NCBI GenBank assembly: GCA_013368495.1
Contig: LUCH01002046.1
Span: 2,752 to 66,751 of the forward strand
Reading direction: 5' to 3'
Length of the DNA stretch: 64,000 nucleotides
Source: Paragonimus heterotremus
Lineage: Eukaryota > Platyhelminthes > Trematoda > Plagiorchiida > Troglotrematidae
This document shows positions 28,101 through 36,389 of the stretch, in pieces. The position numbers were made by a program, and so were the translations under genes. The notes beneath the pieces are model-generated. The model saw only the letters and a program-made list of their open reading frames with translations. It searched no databases and had not been told where the DNA came from. Positions within the stretch are counted from its first letter, which is position 1. Each line of letters starts with the position of its first letter.

Positions 28101-31100
28101 GTAACCACAAGTCCAGGTTAACCCATTTTGTGCTTGCAGGGTGATCTTTATGGTATTGACATTACCGTGGTAACAACGGGACGGTTTTTCAACTCTCGCT
28201 TATTATGTCTTGTTTTGAATATTACGTGTGTTGAACCGCATGCTATATGAGGCAAAATCTATTTCGGCATAAATCGTGTACTGTCAGTGTTCTTTCTACT
28301 CCGTTCAGTTTCACAACGGTAAATGGTTGTTTCTGGTATATCCATCTTTTTCCATAGTAAATCATCAGTGTCGATCGCTGCTGTGTTGCTGTTGCTGGCA
28401 AATATGATGACAACACATTATTTATTGAGACCACCAACGGTTTGAAAAAACCGTCGTGCAGTCAAACAGTTACGTGGTCATTAGTCGTAAAATTTTCGAC
28501 TATAGGTAGTAGTACCTGCCTGCAGTTTGAAGCTGTATTATCCGCTTAAATTACGTGCCTCTGCGTCATTTCGTCAGATGCTTTTACCTGTGTATACACG
28601 GGCTTTTTACTCTATAGGTAATTGATTGTGCGCGTTTACTGTTTACGTACTTGGATAAGACTTTAAATCACTTACTTCGTTGGTTGAGAGTTGTATGTCC
28701 ATATCTCTGTTTATAGTGTACAGGCATCCAAACAACAACCGAAATCCTGTTTTATTGTGCACACGTTTCAAATTTTCCACCGTCATTGTGGTCGCGATAG
28801 ATAGCTGATCGAGCTGCATTCATATTGTTTCTGCCTTTCAGCTATCATCATCATCATTTTCAGATTTGAACCGTATCTTTGGATACTGTCGCTCAAGCTG
28901 CCGTTGAAGCTGACTACAGTCTACGGAGTAACAGCCGATTAAATAAATACAAGTGTAGATATAACTTTTAAGAAAACTGGGTAAGTACGACGGAAATTCA
29001 TGAAGAAGACGAGATAGCAGTCTTATGGATACGGGCTAGGGCCATTGGATGTGACAGTCATATTCTAGAACGTTTCAAACGGTCGTAAATTTCTCAACTT
29101 AGCAGGCGGCACCTACCAAAGTTTATCAGCGTGACAATCAAGTGTTTCATATCCCGTGATCGTATCATCTCCTAGCTGCCTTGCGGTTGCTCGCACCCTT
29201 CGGCGGCTGTCTTGAACAATGCACAGTGCAGCGGACGCTCCTTCGGAGTACGTGACTCAGACATCACAGACCGTACATTTTCATTGTCTAGGTTGTCGAT
29301 TGAGAGGTTGGACGGATAATAGACTGTCGTGTTGTTCACGGAATCTTCCCATTTGATACATGTTTAATGGCAGACATTGGTTGTCGAATGTCGAGAGTTT
29401 GTATGCATCTCCCACTCTTCCGCAAAGCAACACTGAACGCACACGCGTATTGTAAACCCTGCCCGTAAGTGACAGTCAGGAATCTTTGTTGCGCCACGAG
29501 TGACAGTGGTTGGCGAATACGCCATGTGCTTTCTCTGTTCTCGGGAAAACCTCTTCATCAGTCATGAAAGCCGATGAAGTGACACTGCCCTAGCAGATAA
29601 AGCGTTCAAGTTTTGAGCAGTCTGTTGGCAGCAACAAGTATATGATCAAGGTCAACGCAATGTACGGTAGGTATTTCGAAGATGCGAAGTATGTATCGTA
29701 CAGACCAGTCGTATAATTTGGTTGATTCAACGTGGTTTGCACATTGTTCGCAGAGGGGACTAGCTTTAGCAATGTTGTTCGCATACTCAGTGTCCATCAG
29801 GTTAACACTTAACAGAATGTCCTGTTTGAGAATGGTCTTTAGTTACTTTCATTGGTACCTCAAACTTGACAATTCACATTAAACTGTTAGTTACAACGGC
29901 AGTCGAATTGATCTTGTCATTAACATAATTGATTTCTACGACTGTGAGTAGATACACGGACGAATTTTACGTTTCACCCGTCGACAACCGAGAACTCAGT
30001 GTAGCGTTCCCGGATGCACGCATCTGCAGATCGTCCACTGGTTGTTGCTGCGGCTTCTTAACCGAATGGTTCAGATTTCCAAATGTTCTAATCAAATATT
30101 TTAAGCCAGCGGCCTGGACATCATTCAAATTTGAATCTCACTGTACATCGTTCTCCATTCGTTTACCGAGGTCCCTTGACGTGCTTCCCTTACATTTTAC
30201 TACGCAACAGCAAAAGCAAGGGTAAATGGAATATTTTATTTGTGATATGGGCGATTGTCTTTCACGTTAGGAGATCACGCACGTCATTGTGACCCAAGAT
30301 CACAATGTTGTGACAGGCACGGTTTTCTGTAGTTCATTGTGTGGTCCGTGATTGGCGATATGTGCTGCTAATCCCCTTCGAAGGACGTGTTAACATAAAT
30401 AGGTTTCTTTTCTGTTTTGTTAATCAAACAGTGTGGTTCTCTTTTTATCATGTTCTTCGTAACAGATCTTTGCACGCGATCCATTCGCCTTAATGCATTA
30501 GATTCTCCCGAGCACATTTTGTCTGTTCTATCTGTTTGACAGTAGAGATAAAGCTTATCTTTTGGTTTAGCATCACATAGCTGCTGAAATTGGTGTATTG
30601 CGCGGATCATTTTTCTGTTGATGGGTTACCTTAAGGAGCTGTCCTGTAGACTAACTGCGTTAACTCAAAAGAGCTCTGTTTTTATCACTTCCAGTAGAAA
30701 TTTTATTTTAAATTAATGGTCAACTCGATGAAATGTACACAGTACGTTAACGACTTCACACGGATTTTATTTCATCGTTTCCGTTAAAATTCAGGTCTAT
30801 TCGACAAAGGTTGTTCATGTCTGAATTGTCTCTTAGTTTGTTGTTCGTTTGGCTTGTGTCGCTTACTTGTGCTCTGCGAGGTTCAGTGTTCATGCTGATA
30901 TCCTGAGTTGTTCCTGTTGCAAATGGTTGGTGTGTATTCCTAAACGAGGTCATCTGTTGGGTTGCCTGACAGCCACACTACATACTTTTGGATTATTATC
31001 GCTGACTTACAAGTAGGCTACTTGTTCCTTCTTCTGAGAGATGCGTACCTGTTAGTTGGCTGTTTTGTTTCAACCGACAGTGAAATTGCACACGTATTAC

Positions 31101-31443
31101 CCAAAGACCACATCATCTGCCACTAACAGATCCTCAACTTTTGTTGTTTGTGCTGTTCAGTACATCTTAAACCACTTTTATAAATCTGTCCCACCAGACT
31201 GTGCCTTTCTTCATACCGGGTGGCCTTTCCACCACTTACTGACGTCAGTCAGTCTCTGATTCAGTGAGCTAGCTATCGGGGTGTCCACCTCGATACACTG
31301 TTGAACCAAAAATGAGCCGACTTTTAACGTCGGCTAGCTGGTTTGGATCCATCATGCAACGGATACGGTTCTACCTCATTACCAGCTGCATTTTCACACT
31401 TATACAGGCTTAATATCCGCTCCCTCAAAGAATAATACTGTCC

Positions 31444-31499
<56 letters not shown>

Positions 31500-32654
31500 C
31501 CAAGTCTCCGTAACAGTCGGTCAGATGACCTTTGTTGAATAACGCTGGTTTACTCGATCTACCATTGAACTAGACGTGCTGATCGAAAAGGGTTCCATGT
31601 GACTGTGAATTGTCCAGGGCGAGCGATTCAGTGACGGCATAGACTTTCACATAATGCAGCGTGATTATGGTTCATTCTGTGTGGGAGATGCTCAACTAAT
31701 GGCGGGGTGTCCGTCTTTTTTATCACGTCGTCAGTGATCGGAAGCAAAAGGACCTAGTGCAACAGCATACTTGCTCCTGAGTGAGAATCTCACTTTGTTT
31801 TGTTTCTAAACATTTCTATCCCTAAACATTTTGTAAAGATTTTTCCTTGCTGTCAACTTTATTTCATCGTAGTAATGTTGATTGGAGAGATATCCACTGC
31901 TCATCAGTCTCTTACTGACTATATTCTTAGTGAGATACCTCTTCTTACCTCTACAGCTTCACGTTCAACAAAACCTTGTTAATAGTTTGCCAGAAATAAT
32001 GCCAATTATGACTTCGTTATTTTCTGTTTCATTGGACTTCTTTTTACTCAACTCTGCGCAATTAGGAAGGTGAGGTTTTGGAGTCGCGGTCTATATTTGA
32101 TGTTTTATCTTTATTCCGTATTTTTTGTATGCATACTTACTGACAGTGCTGATTAAAACACACCGATATCTGACAGTGCAGTATCAGCGGTATTAGTAGA
32201 GAAAAACCTGAAATTCGTTAAATAGCCTGTACTTGACCTGGGAAAGTTGGCCGTAGCTAGTTTAGTTAACTATGGGGTTGCTGTATATAATCATAACAAT
32301 ACTACTTTGGAGCTAGAGATCAGTCAGGCAATTCATTTAAGTTATTGAAGACCTACTGGAGCTTGCCGTGGCATTAAACGGAACACTCAGTCGGCATAAC
32401 GGATCCCAGGTTATGTGTGACTTACACTATCTTCCACCAAACTTCAGCTTGGCTGGTTTGCGGTATCATTTACTCTTCTCGTTTCTGTTTTCTGCCATTC
32501 TCAGACGGGTTTCGTAAACTCGATGACATTCTCCCCTGATCGACAATTTCTGGTTGTCAGTCTTGGTCAGGAGCATCGACTTGGGAAGTGGGAGCTTCGT
32601 CGTCCTGTCGATGCGGCTGTGTGCCTAATACCCCTCAATCTACCCGTCAAGTGA
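3400..32654 (+). CDS. RRP9: U3 snoRNP protein RRP9 (U3-55K), complete gene in 12 exons
   Basis: RRP9 is the WD40 protein that binds the box B/C motif of U3 snoRNA in the nucleolar SSU processome, needed for early cleavages towards 18S rRNA. Exons: 3400-3435, 3467-3537, 3574-3671, 3707-3804, 3838-3964, 4001-4119, 15138-15230, 15280-15383, 16729-16875, 17560-17622, 18287-18593, 32505-32654. Every junction has GT/AG ends and phases agree; the sum is 1413 nt, 470 residues plus stop (human about 475). Residues 17-21 are lysine-rich (nuclear targeting), 26-50 acidic, ETAHEK at 48-53 is the conserved family motif, and WD blades run from about 107 to 452. QEHRLGKWE near the C-terminus is diagnostic. 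The linker in exon 11 after QFWRL is about a dozen residues longer than in human. An in-frame TGA precedes the start. No break is seen, so the gene looks functional. Confidence 0.95.
3467..3537 (+). CDS. RRP9: RRP9 exon 2
   Basis: Encodes TRPALKKKKLVSDEIP and an acidic SDSDE run, a nuclear-signal and acidic region as in the family's N-terminus. The donor is GTAACT (phase 2). Intron 2 is 36 nt (3538-3573). Confidence 0.88.
3574..3671 (+). CDS. RRP9: RRP9 exon 3
   Basis: Carries EDEYEHETAHEKHIRL followed by a basic helix. This is the conserved ETA-x-EK-x-x-RL block of RRP9, just before the propeller. It leaves phase 1 at GTTAGC. Intron 3 is 35 nt (3672-3706). Confidence 0.92.
3707..3804 (+). 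CDS. RRP9: RRP9 exon 4
   Basis: Encodes the rest of the helical N-terminal region (SLRLKEEALLEKGRL), which matches the family's RLKEDVL-x-x-RGRL stretch. It ends in phase 0. Intron 4 is 33 nt (3805-3837). Confidence 0.92.
3838..3964 (+). CDS. RRP9: RRP9 exon 5 (WD blade 1)
   Basis: Encodes LKGHKRAVSCVCVSEDG and GGKDSCIIK, the first WD repeat. The blade's Trp codon is split over intron 5 (T at 3964, GG from 4001). Intron 5 (3965-4000) is 36 nt and has no in-frame stop. Confidence 0.95.
4001..4119 (+). CDS. RRP9: RRP9 exon 6 (start of WD blade 2)
   Basis: Encodes a basic linker (FRGGKRGSSYPYHTG) and SVSISSDSKYL, the start of blade 2. The donor GTACGT at 4120 opens an 11,018-nt intron. The protein continues directly into exon 7 (SKYL then ASSSMDE) with no residue missing. 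Confidence 0.95.
4120..6329. other. RRP9 intron 6, 5' part
   Basis: No recognisable gene or named element. Short open frames (for example 5206-5403 and 5539-5784) show no family motif and end at random stops. Confidence 0.5.
6330..7720 (+). mobile_element. RTE-type LINE relic 1 (reverse transcriptase to C-terminus)
   Basis: Frame-hopping translation gives landmarks in the right order: REEQA and LRQMLERWHSS (fingers, near 6420-6500), an AFDS-equivalent region, CRVRVYGQ (about 6650), LLPGGRL then EYADS (about 6800-6835, the catalytic YADD with its last Asp changed), RFNYLGS (about 7015), RVAKS, IIWANGISNAMV (about 7270) and HVLRM (about 7400). These follow the trematode RTE/SR2-like pattern. 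Many stops and shifts show an old copy. The 3' limit is approximate. Confidence 0.75.
7721..8784. other. Intron 6 spacer without recognised features
   Basis: No domain or repeat motif is seen on either strand. The small open frames at 7972-8321 on the minus strand are low-complexity by chance. Confidence 0.4.
8785..9605 (-). mobile_element. Gypsy retrotransposon relic, RNase H end and integrase (3' half of a split element)
   Basis: Read on the minus strand from 9605 down: KETGTIVKVLEKWP (RNase H, matching KEA-x-AI-x-EA-x-x-KW), then HFVRSCNLPFPSDEVK and EIKPRF (integrase zinc-finger region), LIKATQTFER, DEFSRF (core around the first Asp), ST-VIKCL, GPSLTLEELRIFL and TRTTVYNPQCNDQVER (last catalytic Glu region). 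The pieces lie in several frames. The region just before GPSL lacks the usual catalytic Asp. The order and the family-specific words match one gypsy lineage, the same as the fragment at 11200-11970. Confidence 0.8.
9605..11095 (+). mobile_element. RTE-type LINE relic 2, inserted in a gypsy element
   Basis: Plus-strand landmarks in order: EGLALIKKLMALL (linker before RT), LADIVPSLK, LVPTAPKLLAAAV, RPGRGRADHTFTFGQ, then a deletion joining to GRPASLSPYNFAVDEI, LLPCTRFREMEYADD (catalytic YADD at 10295-10306), LTLDGEQLGVV with a strand-like FIYL, KARVAFANLSHPWRRHG, FNATVRTVLLYGSETWSI, then HRLRWLGHILRIPTHRPP and the C-terminal WVR-x-MK region. Several stops interrupt it. The catalytic YADD is intact but the ORF is not. 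It sits between two halves of a minus-strand gypsy pol. Confidence 0.85.
11200..11970 (-). mobile_element. Gypsy retrotransposon relic, reverse transcriptase (5' half of a split element)
   Basis: Read on the minus strand from 11970 down: SSNERYSRGMAINYNQMINR (RT fingers), FRRILLGMTNGVACFQ (about 11690-11640), FANDSNV in place of the YLDD-V active site (about 11600), KHHGITFSG, GAIKPDSERLKSLKQLP, then YYFQQICPFS and VAFDNLKQQLG (about 11230), which leads into RNase H. The active-site Asp pair is lost. The remaining RNase H and integrase continue at 9605-8785. Confidence 0.8.
11971..12938. other. Intron 6 spacer
   Basis: Upstream remains of the gypsy element may extend to about 12260 on the minus strand, but no motif is clear. 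Beyond that nothing is recognised. Confidence 0.35.
12939..13145. repeat. (TA)n microsatellite around an assembly gap
   Basis: An unbroken TA dinucleotide run flanks both sides of a block of 100 N (12993-13092). The true length is unknown. It lies inside RRP9 intron 6. Confidence 0.98.
12993..13092. other. Assembly gap (100 N)
   Basis: Exactly 100 unknown bases, the conventional size for a gap of unknown length. Open frames drawn through it are artefacts. Confidence 0.99.
13146..14129. other. Intron 6 spacer
   Basis: Nothing recognisable on either strand. Confidence 0.4.
14130..15125 (+). mobile_element. Possible CR1/Jockey-like LINE debris
   Basis: YLEVPQ (about 14185-14200), then SFADNVVLAVHSALDHVMSG (14213-14272) in another frame, resemble the VPQG and FADD blocks of a LINE reverse transcriptase with the intervening part lost. 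RFRFGLLWNSVSPVPTDIF near 14985-15045 could be the LWNSLP-type C-terminal tail. The pieces are short and far apart, so this is tentative. Confidence 0.25.
15138..15230 (+). CDS. RRP9: RRP9 exon 7 (end of WD blade 2)
   Basis: Encodes ASSSMDETVVIWNPDTMSVC and LRQHRAAVT. The acceptor is TTTTCTCTCAG. It enters and leaves in phase 0. Intron 7 is 49 nt (15231-15279). Confidence 0.95.
15280..15383 (+). CDS. RRP9: RRP9 exon 8 (WD blade 3)
   Basis: Encodes AVAFRRHSHMLFTADCSGRV and CVWNMPLTEV. The AFRR-x-x-x-x-L block is conserved in RRP9 proteins. It leaves phase 2 at GTAGGT. Confidence 0.95.
15384..16728. other. RRP9 intron 8
   Basis: 1345 nt between exons 8 and 9. No element or RNA gene is recognised. 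Confidence 0.7.
16729..16875 (+). CDS. RRP9: RRP9 exon 9 (WD blade 4)
   Basis: Encodes ILGLCGLTAERCVSCSGFGG then ICVWKVPEEVCVQY, matching the family's VWKIPEES block. The usual GH dipeptide at the blade start is replaced (GART). It ends in phase 2 at GTAAGT. Confidence 0.95.
16876..17559. other. RRP9 intron 9
   Basis: 684 nt ending in a clear CTGCCCTTTTCAG acceptor. Nothing else is seen. Confidence 0.7.
17560..17622 (+). CDS. RRP9: RRP9 exon 10 (start of WD blade 5)
   Basis: A 63-nt exon encoding TAVECVYAVNDDVFIGGSAT, equivalent to the human stretch before VSGADDGS. Phases fit exons 9 and 11, and the donor is GTATGT. Confidence 0.93.
17623..18286. other. RRP9 intron 10
   Basis: 664 nt with a TTTTTGTTCCGCAG acceptor. 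No other feature is recognised. Confidence 0.7.
18287..18593 (+). CDS. RRP9: RRP9 exon 11 (WD blades 5-6)
   Basis: The largest coding exon, 307 nt. It completes blade 5 (KLYVWHV) and encodes blade 6 (NWVSAVAGLHGTDLIASAAS then VQFWRL). The linker after VQFWRL is longer and more polar than in human RRP9. It ends in phase 0 at GTATGT. Confidence 0.96.
18594..19389. other. RRP9 intron 11, 5' part
   Basis: Nothing recognisable before the RTE relic that follows. An open frame at 18931-19176 has no known motif. Confidence 0.45.
19390..20400 (+). mobile_element. RTE-type LINE relic 3 (linker and reverse transcriptase)
   Basis: The best preserved RTE copy here. In order: WSVDFIPPTETEIRNCISAL and DLVPALLKEDGEVL (linker, 19410-19555), CWNHSIIVPTFKKGA, ISLTPVVLRVLASTILRRL, NLREEQARFCPGRGCIDRIF (19745-19805), YKDAFDSVDHSTLFESL (catalytic Asp block, about 19867-19920), VRAYG, GVRQGCPLSPFLFDSVMDGI (20036-20095), LTDLDYADD (catalytic YADD 20171-20182) and KCKVLLQD. 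Frames change near 19850 and stops lie at 20006 and 20321. Conserved RT residues are kept, so it is younger than its neighbours, but it stops before the C-terminal domain. Confidence 0.9.
20401..20930. other. Intron 11 spacer between oppositely oriented RTE relics
   Basis: An open frame at 20410-20652 has no recognised motif. Otherwise nothing is seen. Confidence 0.4.
20931..21640 (-). mobile_element. RTE-type LINE relic 4 (thumb and C-terminal part)
   Basis: On the minus strand SPSANNVQTTLNRRNYLTSL (RT after the active site) is followed by the LLSTDCSKLERFTC strand and NVCIKWEDSVNNTTVRR, the segment after the usual FDHRCLR block. Nucleotide similarity to 28850-29800 is high along the whole length, so the two are copies of one subfamily. 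Stops are frequent. Confidence 0.75.
21645..23370 (-). mobile_element. RTE-type LINE relic 5 (linker through C-terminus and 3' tail)
   Basis: Minus-strand landmarks from 23370 down: LSHFKDGGEGVLTKLTSLL then SIWQTEQVSDDWCL (linker before RT), FRPCRGYINQIVTS, FHFVMNDILEL, LTDIKCADGIASLSLP (YADD degraded to CADG), VDWLTYLDGVNSS, TKACNAFDKHCYLWRRKRP, FDHRCLRQLVCIKWPDFASN, SRTPYADGPS, FGRRRISGWGVRDHLYSWLE and ISDMAVCISQWRAC near 21840. A 3' tail follows to about 21645. The same subfamily occurs at 46085-47190. It is not active: the catalytic Asp pair and the frame are lost. Confidence 0.85.
23400..23860 (+). mobile_element. Possible gypsy RT/RNase H debris
   Basis: HEALKTALGCSPI (about 23521-23560) resembles the F-x-x-LK-x-AL-x-x-SPVL block after the reverse transcriptase. 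AVDKFAQCLFGSLYRR then DLDILTIT (about 23778-23847) resembles the KF-x-x-YLFG-x-x-F-x-ITD block of RNase H. The order and spacing are plausible, but each piece is short. Confidence 0.35.
23861..25779. other. Intron 11 spacer
   Basis: Nothing recognised on either strand. Open frames at 24764-25021 (minus) and 25326-25688 (plus) lack family motifs. Confidence 0.4.
25780..27165 (+). mobile_element. RTE-type LINE relic 6 (reverse transcriptase to C-terminus)
   Basis: Landmarks: LKAVFDLVVSFSISV (AFDSVDRS block, about 25837-25882), HHRGVPLKYVEF, CKMHIYGQLSSASSS (about 25945-25985), DIDHADGTALL (YADD degraded, about 26110-26150), TTPYANGSSAAPHIVQ (about 26710-26758), DHSYTHVETLSDLVVS then W-S-V-A-R-V near 26880-26945. 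The C-terminal words match relic 5 in the opposite orientation, so both belong to one subfamily. Heavily mutated. Confidence 0.75.
27166..28849. other. Intron 11 spacer
   Basis: No gene or repeat recognised. Sequence is AT-leaning with short chance frames. Confidence 0.4.
28850..29800 (-). mobile_element. RTE-type LINE relic 7
   Basis: On the minus strand TEYANNIAKASP (YADD degraded to YANN) is near 29790, followed by SKLERF, KAHGVFANHCHSW and a VRSVLLCG block in other frames. It aligns along its length with 20931-21640. The 3' end carries ATGATGATG-type short repeats near 28850, as is usual for RTE tails. Confidence 0.75.
29801..31444. other. Intron 11 spacer
   Basis: Nothing recognised. 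Open frames at 29929-30225 (plus) and 30368-30610 (minus) show no family motif. Confidence 0.4.
31445..31499. repeat. (TTA)n microsatellite, about 18 units
   Basis: A perfect TTA trinucleotide run inside RRP9 intron 11. Confidence 0.99.
31500..32504. other. RRP9 intron 11, 3' end
   Basis: No element recognised. It ends with the pyrimidine-rich acceptor TCTGCCATTCTCAG before exon 12. Confidence 0.5.
32505..32654 (+). CDS. RRP9: RRP9 exon 12 (WD blade 7 and C-terminus)
   Basis: Encodes TGFVNSMTFSPDRQFLVVSL then GQEHRLGKWELRR and CLIPLNLPVK with a TGA stop at 32652-32654. GFVNS, GQEHRLG and the final C-x-IPL are strongly conserved in RRP9. It enters in phase 0, as exon 11 requires. Confidence 0.97.
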   Translation, partial: TGFVNSMTFSPDRQFLVVSLGQEHRLGKWELRRPVDAAVCLIPLNLPVK

Positions 32655-34539
32655 GTTATTCTTCTTGATTGTTGGAAAATAGGCGTTACCACAGATAAAC
32701 CCAGATTACTATGCTATCTTTTAACTGACCTAGTGTCTGTAAAATGGTCATTAAACCAAATCTCCCTAACTTTGTCACTTCCGCGATATCCAACTGACAT
32801 TCAAACCGGCCTGCTTAATGAGACCACCAAAAGCGCATTCAACAAAAACGTTTTGTATCGTATAATTTAGCAGATAGTAAATAATCTTGGTTCATACGGT
32901 TTGCATACTGCGTGAACTGTCCAGCTAATTGATCTCATGTTACGGTAATGGCTTACATGTCAAACTGTGAAACTAGATACATTTAGTAGTGTGCCAATTG
33001 TCGACTCAGATGGGAGACCGAGGTTGTTAATCTATTTCTGATTAACGCAAGCTGTCATGTGAAGTGTGTTGGGGTCGTAATAACGTCAAGTTGATTTTTC
33101 TGTGCCTGCAACTGGATCGTGGTATAAATTCACTTAGCGATATTGTTCCATATTTCTTGTCCGACTCAAAAGAAAAGCTGTTCGCTCTGCATGAGAGAAA
33201 CTCCATAGATTTACTGCCTGACACTCCGATCGTACAATACGAAAACTTTATGTAGTAGTTTTGACGGAGAATTGTGTGCACTTACAAGAAATGTGCAAAA
33301 TCTGGGCGATCTTAATGTTCTTACAGTCCCAGGTCGATCACTCGCTTTGTTGTATATTATGTTTCTATGGACACTGCGAAGAGATGTGTACCTCTTGTTT
33401 ACGTTTATATGCTAACCCTAATAATGAAACATGTTACGGGAAACCAGGTGATCTTGTGAAATTGTGCTGATGTCCACGGATACGCATTCTCAGCTTACCA
33501 CTCCATTGTAGTCGTTTACGTCATTGTCGAGGCTCCGCAGCTGGGGGCAGTCGGATTAACATTATAACCGATGACCTCGATATAAAGAGTCCGAGCTGGT
33601 ATTCTCTAGAACATCGACTTTTAAAAAATCCCTGGAGATGGTGCTATTAGAATATTTTGTGTGGCACGGTAATTTCTTAACGATTAGTAGACGCATCCAA
33701 GAGATGTACTGTGTCCATCTTCTCGGTGGGGTAATTCCCTACGATGACGATACTGTGCTAACTTACATTCACCTTTAGTTGACAGGTATATGTGCAGACA
33801 GTAGCCTGTTTGCCAACTGTTCTAAGCTTTCAAGTAACTATGGAAAAACGGAATAAGTGTTGGCTAATTTTTGTTCATAGTTCACTTGCTAAACACCGGC
33901 TCATTTTTTTTCTTTTCAGCTATCGACAACGGAGCTTCTAATGTGTCGGCCGCATCGACGTTCCAGTTTGTACAAAATAAAAAGTCTGTTTAAAGTAACG
34001 TACCTATTTTCTCCCACTTACATCTGTGTCATGTACTGGACGGTATTTAGTTATAAACGCACGCCATTTTTTAACTGGCATACACTTTTCGAGTTAGTTT
34101 GGGGGTTATTCGTTTCGTAGCTAGTGCCAGTCATTAATCTGCTCCACATTCACGATGCACTTTAATTCAACTATTAACTTTTCAACTAATGAAATTCCAA
34201 AGGTGGTGCATTTTTATACGCTTCTGTTTGGCTCAACTTCAAGGTACAACAAGCTCCAATAGACGCTTGTTTATTTTTGCTGGTTGTATTTGGTCGCTTA
34301 CGCGAAGTGTTCGAAGTGATCTAGTCGAATGAGAATAAAATATGCTGCATTGATCCCTTATCTCACAATGAGTCGAAGTTGGGACATAACAAAAGTGGAT
34401 ATTGAGGTTGTTTATTTAAGTCCCTACAGGCAACCATTTCCTCGAAGGCGTGGGACAAGAGGATTATCCCAGTTAACAAAGTTAACGACGGGATATACAA
34501 CTCGAATGTTTAGCAGAGCAGTCACCACCGAGATTACCC
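32655..34539. other. RRP9 3' flank and intergenic stretch
   Basis: An ATTAAA hexamer at 32750-32755 and an AATAAA at 33976-33981 are candidate poly(A) signals for RRP9. Open frames at 33064-33255 and 33261-33470 have no recognised motif. Confidence 0.35.
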
Positions 34540-35420
34540 TCAACCATCAGTCATGCAAACTATCTGTCACCTGTTTACATTGACTGAATAGTAATGTGTC
34601 GTCGACGTATCTCTTGTAATATGACGAATTTCCTATCTCCGTAGCTAGCTGCTGTTCAATTTTTGTCATGAAATAGTCTGCTAAGATGGGACCCAGTGGA
34701 CTTCCCATGGTTACTACGTCTATTTGACGGTTGGACTGCTCGAGGAAACGAAAATTGACATTCTCGGTACAGAGCAGCAAAGTTTCCCTTGATATGTCAG
34801 TCGGCAGTGGCAACGAAATGTGACTCATTTCAACCAGCTCACAACTATAATCAATCGTTTTGTGTAACGGAACATTTGTGAACAGTGACTGAACATCTAC
34901 AGAGCACATCAGTTCGTTAGCAAGATTCATTCTGTCCAAATCATTGACCAATTCAAAAGAATCCTTAATGGAGTGTACCTGAAAATTTTGTCTTAATGGG
35001 GTTAAAGTAGCGACTAGCCAGCGTGCCATTTTATGGTAAGGAGAGTTCATCGTTGGCAAAATTGGCCTAAGTGGCATCTCAGGCTTGTGCATCTTTGGTA
35101 GGCCGTAAAGTTGGGGTGTTGACAATCCACACGGCTTAAGAGATTTACACGTTACTTCATCCATAATCCTCAACTGCATGAGCAGCTGAAGATGTCGTGC
35201 TATGTGATCCTCTACTTCTCTGACGTTATCCACCTTTATTCGCTGAAACTTTGTTTTGTCATCTAATATTGACATCTTCTGAACATACGCATCTTTGTCT
35301 AGAACGACAGTCCCAGAGCCCTTATTCGGCTTAAGTATAACTAAGTTCTTTTGACTTAAGCTCTCTTAACGATTGCAGGTGTTGCCTCTTGATTGCACAC
35401 CGGCCGTTACTCGGAGTCCT
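34540..35420 (-). mobile_element. Penelope-like element relic 1 (reverse transcriptase)
   Basis: Read on the minus strand: LQSLRELKSK, a one-base frameshift near 35350, then NLVILKPNKGSGTVVLDKDA, YGLPKMHKPEMPLRPILP, YHKMARWLV, CSVDVQSLFTNVPLHKTID (catalytic Asp block), VVTMGSPLGPILADYFM and RYVDDTLLF (YVDD at 34598-34609). These blocks in this order are specific to Penelope-like elements, telomerase-related retroelements. From 35275 to the stop at 34547 the frame is open for 242 codons with all RT catalytic residues kept. It stops shortly after YVDD, and no endonuclease domain is seen downstream. Confidence 0.92.
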
Positions 35421-36160
35421 GATTTTCTTGCAGAATAGTGTAAAAACGACACGACAGCAAAGTGTCAAGCTTTCAACGACGGATAAACGTATTGAAACTG
35501 CTTAAATGCGACTGGATGCTTTGCGTCAGACACATTGCCATCTTCTATCCGTCGCCATGCCTTCCTAAACACAAATCCGCAGTTTTCTTGACAACATTTA
35601 GTTCCTTGCTCTGATCAGACTTTTATCTTATTACATGCCATGTACAGACAGCTTGTTAACATTGCCATTATAAATTGGACGTCACTCACAATTGGTTGCA
35701 GTTCTCACGTTCCCGTAGATTTCAGTTAGCCAGTATCGAAGAAAATCACTTTACTGGGGTTTCACTCTTGTTTGAGCTCGGCAGTGGTGCATATCCTTGC
35801 TACGGTCGTATTTTGCATTCTGACCACACTCGTGAAGCAGCCGTGTTGCTCAGTGTGCTTTTGACCTCACATTCGAATGATCAAGCAGACTCTCAGCTTA
35901 CGTGTAATGCTGAGGTTGTCTGATCGATTTGAGAAGAGACAAAGTAACTGTTCTATTAAAGCTAATTGACGAACCTGCTACCAGGACTTCTGTTTCAGTT
36001 GAACTTAAATCCTTGAGCTTGTTGAACGAGTTCGCAAGTGGTATGCGTTTTTTCGTTGATACCAATAGACTATCACTTACACTTTATTGCATTTTCTTAA
36101 ACTTTTCAGCTAACTCCTTCCGAAAAAAAGCACTATGTTCGAGTACTGGGTCTCTTCTCG
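35421..36160. other. Spacer without recognised gene
   Basis: Plus-strand open frames at 35675-35923 and 35929-36216 have no known motif; the second runs into the SINE-like repeat. Confidence 0.4.
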
Positions 36161-36164
36161 GACA

Positions 36165-36385
36165 ATTTCAGTACTACCTACAATCAAGTGTAGCTGAGCG
36201 TTTGCATATACCATGATTTAGTGGTGTCTAGTGTGAAGTCAGTGGCGATTACAAAAAGGTGGCCTGGGTTCAAATCCCGGTCATGACAAGTGTTATGGAG
36301 TGTTGACGAGGTTTAACGCAATTAGAACTCAGGCATTGTGCCTCTTTTCGACACGGATGGCCGAAATTCTTACCAGGGTTTTTAT
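36165..36385 (+). repeat. tRNA-derived SINE-like repeat, copy 1
   Basis: GGGTTCAAATCCCGG at 36267-36281 is a near-perfect Pol III B box. An A-box-like GTCAGTGGCG lies about 40 bp upstream. The body that follows (AACTCAGGCATTGTGCCTC and TTTTCGACACGGATGGCCG) aligns with the copies at 48 kb and 58 kb. A full tRNA cloverleaf cannot be drawn, so it is a SINE module and not a tRNA gene. Confidence 0.65.
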
Positions 36386-36389
36386 ATTT

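Noticed and set aside
36236..36300. tRNA gene
   Set aside because: The B box is excellent but the A box, arms and acceptor stem do not form a cloverleaf, and related copies at 48 and 58 kb have the same decayed structure.
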